Shown in pieces: positions 1-6,009 of a DNA stretch of 7,475 nt. The notes under the pieces were generated by a model. It saw only the letters and a program-made list of their open reading frames with translations. It was not told the origin of the DNA and did no database searches. The stretch is from Glaciecola sp964621345. GTDB lineage: Bacteria; Pseudomonadota; Gammaproteobacteria; Enterobacterales; Alteromonadaceae. A program made the translations under genes and the position numbers. Numbering within the stretch: position 1 is the stretch's first letter; each line of letters begins with the position of its first letter. The stretch covers positions 1 through 7,475 of the forward strand of contig CAZUON010000077.1 of assembly GCA_964621345.1 (NCBI GenBank), in the 5' to 3' direction.

Positions 1-674
1 CCAGTAGCGGTGCTTGCGCCTAAGTTTGAGAAATTAGCGCCTCCTTGACCAATGGAGCCTTGTGAGAAATGAAAAGACTCAGGCGCAACATACACATTAA
101 AGCTCTGCCCTTGTGCTTGAGGTGGCAACGGATTATTGCCTATAACAGATGGAGTGTTGCCAAGTTCGCCGTGCAATTTTTCGTAAAAATTACTACTGCT
201 CGTATTCGCAACAACACTTCCAAGCCCGACCCGATGGCTTAATACAAGCTCTGTCTCTTCACCCGCTTGAGCCTGCGATAATCCTGCTGCGTCTTGCTCA
301 ACACGTTCAGTAACTATCTCAGCTGAGCTCTCTACAGAATCTACAGCAGTTAAACTTTCAGTATTATCGCTAACGTTGGCGTCATTGCCTGAATCAGCAT
401 CGGCTATTGTGTTTGCGCCTGCGAAACCACCAACTAAGTCTTGATTTTGCTTTTGTTCAACACTTTGCCCATCACGAAGCTCTTTCGTTTTTAAGGCCTT
501 TACTGCCTTGTCGAGTTCCTTCGCCTTTTTTTTGATCTGTTTTTTTTTGTTTTTTGCCGAATCAACTTTATTCGAGCTCACACTGTCTGTCTTTTGCGTG
601 TTTTCTTCAAGTGAGCTTTCTTGTTCACTTTTTTTGTCTAAATTTGCGCTAGGCTTCTTATCAGATTCTTTCAT
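1..674 (-). CDS. N-terminal part of a probable type I-secreted surface protein (large adhesin candidate), partial
   Basis: The frame is open from ATG at 674 to the window edge (224 codons, no stop), so the C-terminus is missing. A purine-rich GAGAAAG-type ribosome site lies just upstream. There is no Sec signal peptide or membrane segment. Residues 1-70 are charged and very lysine-rich, with a dense Lys cluster at about 41-64. Residues 71-160 are acidic, rich in Asp, Glu, Ser and Ala. Residues 161-224 become rich in Gly, Asn, Ser and Gln. A di-alanine-glycine (QDAAGLS) lies at about 127-133. The gene sits directly downstream of two ABC proteins and a HlyD-type fusion protein, on the same strand. 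That position and the leaderless low-complexity start fit the substrate of that exporter, since T1SS substrates carry their signal at the C-terminus. I see no adhesin repeats or RTX nonapeptides in the visible part. The substrate role is inferred from context and the exact family is not recognised. Confidence 0.75.
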   Translation of the reverse strand, partial: MKESDKKPSANLDKKSEQESSLEENTQKTDSVSSNKVDSAKNKKKQIKKKAKELDKAVKALKTKELRDGQSVEQKQNQDLVGGFAGANTIADADSGNDANVSDNTESLTAVDSVESSAEIVTERVEQDAAGLSQAQAGEETELVLSHRVGLGSVVANTSSSNFYEKLHGELGNTPSVIGNNPLPPQAQGQSFNVYVAPESFHFSQGSIGQGGANFSNLGASTAT

Positions 675-694
675 CTTCTTTCTCAAACAGTGGT

Positions 695-721
695 GTTATA
701 AACAGACTACTAAAGGCGCAA
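695..721 (-). promoter_or_regulatory. Weak candidate promoter between fusion protein and substrate gene
   Basis: In the 58-base gap ahead of the substrate gene the minus strand reads TTGCGC (721-716), a 15-base spacer, then TATAAC (700-695), about 20 bases before the start codon. The spacer is short and the -35 is imperfect. It could let the substrate be transcribed apart from the exporter. I see no terminator in the gap, so read-through from the operon is also expected. Confidence 0.2.
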
Positions 722-732
722 TTGATTACCAA

Positions 733-2058
733 TTATCGCTCACCAAAAGCACTGCTTACATTAGTAAATACTGGTTTCCAAAGGTATTGGAATATCGTTT
801 TATCGCCGGTGACAATGTCAGCTTCTCCGGTCATGCCAGGAATAAGTGCTTGGCCTGACGGATCATTTCCAAAATAGGGCGTATCAATGGCAATTTGTAC
901 TTTATAGTAAACGCCACCACGTTCATCCGAATCGGTCGTTGGTGAAATTTTTTGTACTATGCCATCTAAGGCGCCATATCGACTATAATCAAAGGCATCA
1001 ATTTTTATTCGCGCTGGTTGGCCTACCGTTACAAAGCCAATATCCCTTGGCGACAGCTTAGTTTCTAGTATAGCGGTAGCTGTACTAGGCACTATGACCG
1101 CGACAACTCCACCAGGTTCAATAACGCTGCCAGATAACTCTGAAGGCACCGATTGAATAATCCCATCAACTGGAGCATGTATCGTCGTTTGCGCGACTTG
1201 AGAGGACGACGCTCTAAGCCTTGCTTCAAATACCAATAGCTCAGCTTGTGCTTCAGTAAGTTTTTCCCGGGTTTCGCTAAACAATTCAGCTTGTTTTTGC
1301 GCCCAAAGGTCGTCAAGATTTTTCAGCGTCTCCGCCAGTACCTTTTCCTTGCCCTCTAATCCTTTTAATTCGCGAATATAAGAATCAAGTTTTTGCTGAT
1401 TTTCAAGAAATTGTACATCCGATATAACGCCCGACTCATCGAGCTCTTTCATCATTCCAACGGTTTTTTGCGCAGCGGATATCTGATTATTCAAAGCGGG
1501 AATTTCATCAGCAATGGCTTGATATTCAGCCTGTGTTTTTGCCTTTTCTGACTCGGTAGATTGCTCTAAACGGTCATACTGCTCATTCATTGCATCTAGG
1601 GCAGATTGTTGTTGCGAAACCAGGTCTGAGTAATCGCTAGCGTAGGCAGAGAAATCTGCTGGCCGGCGTTCAACAAAAGCATTAAATCTCTCTATTTTCA
1701 TCAAAGCGTTGTCGCGTTGGCTTTTAATCTCTTCTTCTGTAGATTGACTATCAATGGCAGAGAATACTGCAATGATGTCGCCTTGTTTGACCACGTCACC
1801 TTCTTCCACGTTCACTTGCGCAAGGGTGCCACCTTGTTGACTTTCAATGACTTGCCGGTGACCTAGCGGAACCACCTCTCCCCTTGCTTTTGCAATCTCT
1901 TCAACAGTCGCAAAAATTGACCATACCACCATCACGGTTATGGCAAGAATTATCGCAAGCGCGATGTTTCGTATTAATTTCCTTTCAACAGGCGCTTCTA
2001 TTGAATCGGCAAACTCGTGCTCTGGCCATACGCGGTTCGCAAGTTGACGACTATCCAT
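733..2058 (-). CDS. HlyD/LapC-type periplasmic membrane fusion protein of a type I secretion system
   Basis: This 441-residue protein would link the inner-membrane ABC exporter to an outer-membrane TolC-type channel. A cytoplasmic N-terminus of about 30 residues is followed by one membrane helix (about 32-49, IALAIILAITVMVVW). A lipoyl-like half motif follows at about 71-97 (QQGGTLAQVNVEEGD). A long glutamate- and glutamine-rich coiled-coil hairpin spans about 103-285, and the returning half motif TTIHAPVDGIIQ is at about 292-303. A beta-barrel domain precedes the family's characteristic ending, visible here as IPGMTGEADIVTG then TIFQYLWKP and a final ER. Length and order match the HlyD family of T1SS adaptors. 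I chose ATG 2058 over ATG 2073 because AGGAG sits 6 bases before 2058, while 2073 has no good ribosome site. The start overlaps the upstream ABC gene by 8 bases (ATGGATAG), which implies translational coupling. No residues look degenerate. Confidence 0.93.
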   Translation of the reverse strand: MDSRQLANRVWPEHEFADSIEAPVERKLIRNIALAIILAITVMVVWSIFATVEEIAKARGEVVPLGHRQVIESQQGGTLAQVNVEEGDVVKQGDIIAVFSAIDSQSTEEEIKSQRDNALMKIERFNAFVERRPADFSAYASDYSDLVSQQQSALDAMNEQYDRLEQSTESEKAKTQAEYQAIADEIPALNNQISAAQKTVGMMKELDESGVISDVQFLENQQKLDSYIRELKGLEGKEKVLAETLKNLDDLWAQKQAELFSETREKLTEAQAELLVFEARLRASSSQVAQTTIHAPVDGIIQSVPSELSGSVIEPGGVVAVIVPSTATAILETKLSPRDIGFVTVGQPARIKIDAFDYSRYGALDGIVQKISPTTDSDERGGVYYKVQIAIDTPYFGNDPSGQALIPGMTGEADIVTGDKTIFQYLWKPVFTNVSSAFGER

Positions 2059-4129
2059 GATTTTCTCCTGCATTAGGTGTTACGGGTTCGGGTTCATCGG
2101 GAAAAGGACCAGCAAATACTAGCGTGCCTTTGTCTAAAATCACGACCTTATCAGCTAACTTAATTAAATCTTGGTCGTGGCTACTGAATAAAACGGTCGC
2201 ATTACCTTTAAGTTCATTCAATGTTTTCATTAACTGTTGCTTAGCCAGAGGGTTGCGATTCGCGTTAGGCTCATCTAATACAATAAAACTTGATTTTTTA
2301 AGCAGTGCGCGGGCTAAACTTATGTATCCACCCTCCACAGCTGATAGCATATTGCTACCATAACCGACTAGGTTCGCATTTATGTCGTTATCTAGTGCCT
2401 CTAGCAAGGCCTCAGCACCGCTCGCTTTCAAAGCCTCAAGAAGCTGTTCATCGCTTGCATCAGGCTTTGCCACTCTTAAGTTTTCGGCAAGTGTGCCAGG
2501 AAAAATGTCAGGCTGAAAAGGGCTAAACGCGGCGGATTTTCTGACACTTTCTGGGTCGTACTGTTTCATATTTTTATTGTTTAGGGTCACATAACCGGCC
2601 TGCGGCTCAATCACACCCAACGCTGCGAGCAGTAATGAGGTTTTCCCTGACCCATTCGGCCCGATAACCGCGACGAGTTCACCGGGCGTAACATCAAAAC
2701 TAATGCCTGATAACGCCGGCTCGCCGGCTGCAGAATAACGAAGCGTTAAATGTGCAAACTCTAACTGCGGTGCTTTGCTAGTATCAAGCACGTCAAGCTG
2801 CACTCGGTTTTGCTCGGTTTGAGTTTGCATAAAACGGTCAAATTGCTCAATGCTTGAGCGCATCATTTTAAACTTCGCGGAGGATGAAAAAGCAATTTGC
2901 GCAGGGCCCGTTATACGCCAAATTAACATAACCGAGGCAATCAGTGAGCCTGGTGTCATATCTTGAGCGATGACCAAAAAGATCCCAACAAACACTGTCG
3001 CAAGCGCGGTAAACATACTCATAGCATGTGCCACAGCGGCACTTAAGCCATTTCGTTTACCGTATAAGAAATTTTGTCGAGCATTTTCCCTGCACTGACG
3101 AGCAAAACGCACTAGCCATGTTTCACTGCTACCGCTAGCTTTTAGTTGGAGAATGTTTTTTGCAAATTCATTGACGTTCTCTTGGTATTCGCCCGATATT
3201 GTCGGCGCCGCTCTTGACGCATATTTGCTAACCGCTTTGCTTACCAAATAATAAAGCAGCAGCATAACTATGGGTACTAATACCAATACGCCACTTAACA
3301 AGGCAATGGCAAAAAACGCAATCAACGCAAAGGGTAAGTCTATTAACCCGGCACCACCAGGGCCACTTAGCATCATTCTGACCTTCTCTGCGTTTCGCAT
3401 ACGAGCGATGTGATTGCTCACACCTACCCGCGACAGAATCATCAATGGTAAGTTAAGCAAACGCTGAAAAGTTAGTTCCGATAAATCACGGGCAAGTCGG
3501 TTACTTACTCTAGAGAGAATGCTTGCCCGAATTAAGCGAGCGCCAACCAACACGACAATTGCCAGTGCTGCGCCTATCGCTATATCAGGAAGAGCCTCGG
3601 GAGCTTGACCACCGATTACGCGGTCGTAAACTGACATCGTAAACAGGGGTACCGCTAAGGCCGCTAAGCTAGACAGGAGACTCAGCCAAAAAACAGGCCG
3701 ATACCATTTTGTTCGCGACGACATTATGGCAGAAAAAGCTTTAATCACCTCTTTGTTACCAGGTACTTTATGCACAATCACGCAATGGCTTGTTTCGGGT
3801 ACGTCTGAGATAGAAAACCTTTCCCATTCGCTCTCTTTTGCATTGTCGTGCTGCAAAGTCTTACGCTCAAAATGAGAGTCGCGTCTGCGCATCAAATAAG
3901 CCGGTTCATCCTCTGGAATCACTACAAACGGATAATTGACGCTTTTGACAACATCTTTATGAGTAAGTTGTAAACCTACAGACAAACCAAACTTTTTAAG
4001 CGCATGAACAAAATCAACGCTGCTTAAGTGGTTAAACGCAGTGTTTTGTTCAGCATTTTTAGCTTGAGCGTATAAACCTAGCTCTTGCAGCAAGCAATAC
4101 AGTGCAACTTGTAAATCATTATTCGCCAT
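2051..4129 (-). CDS. Type I secretion ABC transporter with C39-like domain (LapB/LssB/RtxB-like), atypical ATPase motifs
   Basis: This 692-residue inner-membrane exporter subunit has three parts. Residues 1 to about 125 resemble the C39-like domain of HlyB and LapB; there is no QxDCGxxC peptidase motif, so it probably binds substrate and does not cut it. A membrane domain spans about 140-415, with PLFTMSVYDRVI near 161-172, typical of T1SS permeases. An ATPase domain runs from about 455 to 672. In it I see aromatic Y465, Walker A GPNGSGKT (490-497), Walker B FIVLDE (615-620) and H-loop His651, all intact. The signature position reads LSAVE (595-599) before GGYISLARAL, where LSGGQ is expected. 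The Q-loop reads SPFQPDIF, with Phe where Gln normally stands. The D-loop after DEP is NANRN, not the usual SALD type. The C-terminus is an acidic, proline-rich tail. AGGGAG 6 bases before the ATG supports this start. It overlaps the upstream ABC gene by 11 bases. It probably pairs with that neighbour as a heterodimer. The family is clear; the heterodimer is inferred. Confidence 0.93.
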   Translation of the reverse strand: MANNDLQVALYCLLQELGLYAQAKNAEQNTAFNHLSSVDFVHALKKFGLSVGLQLTHKDVVKSVNYPFVVIPEDEPAYLMRRRDSHFERKTLQHDNAKESEWERFSISDVPETSHCVIVHKVPGNKEVIKAFSAIMSSRTKWYRPVFWLSLLSSLAALAVPLFTMSVYDRVIGGQAPEALPDIAIGAALAIVVLVGARLIRASILSRVSNRLARDLSELTFQRLLNLPLMILSRVGVSNHIARMRNAEKVRMMLSGPGGAGLIDLPFALIAFFAIALLSGVLVLVPIVMLLLYYLVSKAVSKYASRAAPTISGEYQENVNEFAKNILQLKASGSSETWLVRFARQCRENARQNFLYGKRNGLSAAVAHAMSMFTALATVFVGIFLVIAQDMTPGSLIASVMLIWRITGPAQIAFSSSAKFKMMRSSIEQFDRFMQTQTEQNRVQLDVLDTSKAPQLEFAHLTLRYSAAGEPALSGISFDVTPGELVAVIGPNGSGKTSLLLAALGVIEPQAGYVTLNNKNMKQYDPESVRKSAAFSPFQPDIFPGTLAENLRVAKPDASDEQLLEALKASGAEALLEALDNDINANLVGYGSNMLSAVEGGYISLARALLKKSSFIVLDEPNANRNPLAKQQLMKTLNELKGNATVLFSSHDQDLIKLADKVVILDKGTLVFAGPFPDEPEPVTPNAGENHG
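2065..2069 (-). promoter_or_regulatory. Ribosome binding site of the fusion protein gene
   Basis: AGGAG on the minus strand lies 6 bases before ATG 2058 and inside the 3' end of the ABC gene. It decides the start in favour of 2058. It lies downstream of the alternative ATG at 2073 and so could not serve it. Confidence 0.75.
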
Positions 4130-5789
4130 TTTGCGCTCCCTGCTCAGTAGCCTCTTGCTTAAGTATGCGAGCGCTCTGTTTTTCTAAGATAATCTTTCTA
4201 TCTGCAATGTCTTCAATTGCCTCGAAATAACTCGCGGCAAAAATAGTCATAGAACCTTTTAAATCACTCAACAATTCAATTAACTTTGCTTGCGCACTTG
4301 CATCTAAAGAAATCATTGGTTCGTCGAGAAGTAATATTGATGGGCTTTGCACAATTGAGCGAATAATAGCAATAAGTTTTACCGCGCCTTTATTCAAATT
4401 TTGACTATCGTTTTCACCTACCGTTGTTTGATAGCCAGATGGCAACTGCGCAAGCGTTGCACTTAATCCCAAGCGCTGTGATAGTTCCATGGCATAAGGT
4501 TCAAGTTGTGATTGGAACATGGTCATATTCTCAAGCACTGTGCCAGCAAAAAGCGTTGGCCACGGCGCCAAATAAATCACAGACTGCCTAAATTCATCTC
4601 GATCGTGCTCACTCAATGCAACATTTGCGATACGAATACCCCCGCTGTCGGGAGTATTAAAACCGCCGATGCAACTTAACAATAGACTGGCGTGAGTGAG
4701 CGGATTTGACTGCACGCATACTAGGTCGCCAGCCCTTATATCACCATTTAAGGCATGTATTGTGCCGCCCACATTTGCATAAGAGAGCTTCTCAAACGTA
4801 ACGGGGCCTATTGGTAGTTTTTGTTGATAACATGTAGTTGCGCTAAATGACTCTTGCTCTAGACTGAGTAGTTCATCCACATCTGCCATCGCAGTTTTTG
4901 CTGAAATAAGACGAGAACGGAGGTTGATAATTGCACTTAAAGGCGCTACGGCACGCCCCGCTAAAATAGAACAAGCCGCTAACCCACCGGTGGTCAAGTT
5001 TCCATCTAACACCGCTAAACATCCTAACAATACAAGTAATAAGGTAGTTCCTTGAGATGCGCCTTGCACAAACTCCTGCAATTTAGAAGAGAGCCAATCG
5101 ACATCTTCTTGTAGGGCCAAACGCTTGTGATTTATTTCTTTATACTGACGAGCGCAGCTTGTTTCTAGCGCAAGTGCTTTTGCCGTTGTTAAGCCTGACA
5201 AGGTATTAATAAGCAAGCGAGAGCGCTGCGCTTCAGTCATTGAGAGTTCGCGGGTATAGTTTGACAGTTTACGATTAATACTCATCACCAGTGCAATCAC
5301 AATAAACCACACCACCACGGGGATCATGACTAAGTACCCCCCAATATAGGCAACTAAGCCTAAAAACAGCAGTACAAAAGGAATATCCATAAAGGCGAGT
5401 GCTGCTTGCCCAGAAAACAAATCTCTCATTGAGGATACGCTGTTTAAACCATTAATTATTTTACCACTACCGTACTTCTCAATATCAGAGTGCTTGGCAT
5501 TGAGTAAGGCTTTAACCGATTTAATGGTAGTAGTTAATTCAAAATTAGCTGCAGAGGATGCAAGCATCCAACTTCGCGCATAACGCAAAAAGAGCTCTAG
5601 CAATATCGCAATAGATACACCCAAGACTAAAACCGTAGCGGTTCCATGGCTTTGATTTGGCAAAATTCTGTCGTAAATCTGTAACATGGCAAAGGGAAGC
5701 GCAAGCGACAGCAAGTTAATAAAAGCAGAAGATAACAGCAAAGAGCGCGAAACGCGGCTGTTATCAAAAGGGGCTAGAATATTGTTCAT
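4119..5789 (-). CDS. Degenerate type I secretion ABC half-transporter (RtxE/PrtD-like size), first gene of the operon
   Basis: This 556-residue protein has no C39-like domain. Membrane helices fill about 15-295, with the T1SS permease motif ALPFAMLQIYDRIL near 30-43. An ATPase-like domain follows at about 320-545. The fold is recognisable but key residues are lost. The Walker A position reads SNPLTHAS (361-368), with Ala367 for the essential Lys and no P-loop glycines. The Q-loop region is APWPTLF, with no Gln. The signature position is LNKGA (465-469). The H-loop is Tyr521 in AASYFEA. Walker B ILLLDEP (485-491) and the D-loop SLD are kept. It probably cannot bind and hydrolyse ATP at its own P-loop and may be the regulatory half of a heterodimer with the next gene. 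I chose ATG 5789 because AAGG lies 9 bases upstream; a TTG at 5819 has a GAGG only 2 bases away, which is too close. It overlaps the next gene by 11 bases (ATGGCGAATAA). The frame is uninterrupted, so it is not an obvious pseudogene. Confidence 0.88.
   Translation of the reverse strand: MNNILAPFDNSRVSRSLLLSSAFINLLSLALPFAMLQIYDRILPNQSHGTATVLVLGVSIAILLELFLRYARSWMLASSAANFELTTTIKSVKALLNAKHSDIEKYGSGKIINGLNSVSSMRDLFSGQAALAFMDIPFVLLFLGLVAYIGGYLVMIPVVVWFIVIALVMSINRKLSNYTRELSMTEAQRSRLLINTLSGLTTAKALALETSCARQYKEINHKRLALQEDVDWLSSKLQEFVQGASQGTTLLLVLLGCLAVLDGNLTTGGLAACSILAGRAVAPLSAIINLRSRLISAKTAMADVDELLSLEQESFSATTCYQQKLPIGPVTFEKLSYANVGGTIHALNGDIRAGDLVCVQSNPLTHASLLLSCIGGFNTPDSGGIRIANVALSEHDRDEFRQSVIYLAPWPTLFAGTVLENMTMFQSQLEPYAMELSQRLGLSATLAQLPSGYQTTVGENDSQNLNKGAVKLIAIIRSIVQSPSILLLDEPMISLDASAQAKLIELLSDLKGSMTIFAASYFEAIEDIADRKIILEKQSARILKQEATEQGAQNGE
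4136..4141 (-). promoter_or_regulatory. Ribosome binding site of the long ABC gene
   Basis: AGGGAG on the minus strand lies 6 bases before ATG 4129, inside the last codons of the upstream ABC gene. It supports this start and coupled translation. Confidence 0.7.
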
Positions 5790-5893
5790 TTTTGTAAGCC
5801 TTAATCCATTATGCGGCAAAGCCTCGTTCGCGGCACGTAAACCTTTGCTAAAGTTACTTTTTTTTGCAATGGTGATAAAATATACTGCAAATC

Positions 5894-5922
5894 AGAATAA
5901 AGCCTAAATGACTAAGGTTCAA
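5894..5922 (-). promoter_or_regulatory. Candidate sigma70 promoter of the secretion operon
   Basis: The minus strand reads TTGAAC (5922-5917), a 17-base spacer, then TATTCT (5899-5894). Transcription would start near 5887, giving a leader of about 100 bases before ATG 5789. It is the best promoter-like match I see upstream of the operon. Confidence 0.45.
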
Positions 5923-5957
5923 CCCTTTTATCGTGGGCTCTGTGCGCATTTCCCAGA

Positions 5958-5982
5958 ATCATTAATAAAGCAAACTAATGAT
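5958..5982 (+). promoter_or_regulatory. Inverted repeat upstream of the barrel gene (possible operator or mRNA hairpin)
   Basis: ATCATTA (5958-5964) and TAATGAT (5976-5982) form perfect 7-base arms around an 11-base spacer, ending 27 bases before ATG 6010. The arms are AT-rich, so an RNA hairpin would be weak, but a dimeric regulator could bind such a site. I found no convincing plus-strand promoter in 5790-6009. The best is a poor TTACTT (5854-5859), 16-base spacer, TAAAAT (5876-5881). Confidence 0.25.
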
Positions 5983-6009
5983 GGGACATAACTGGCAGGT
6001 AAAATAAAG

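Noticed and set aside
508..858. Plus-strand open frame of 116 codons
   Set aside because: It lies opposite the substrate gene and the end of the fusion protein gene. Its Phe-rich sequence is the complement of the lysine codon tracts.
2124..2526. Two plus-strand open frames inside the long ABC gene
   Set aside because: They are complements of the conserved ATPase domain with no coding character of their own.
2051..4129. Bacteriocin-processing peptidase activity for the long ABC protein
   Set aside because: The N-terminal domain lacks the catalytic Cys motif of C39 peptidases. Cys12 sits in a different context, so it is the non-peptidase C39-like type.
5841..5865. Possible terminator: a short CTTT/AAAG hairpin followed by a run of eight T
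   Set aside because: The stem is only about 4 base pairs with a tiny loop. No plus-strand gene ends here, and it would sit inside the operon's own leader on the other strand.
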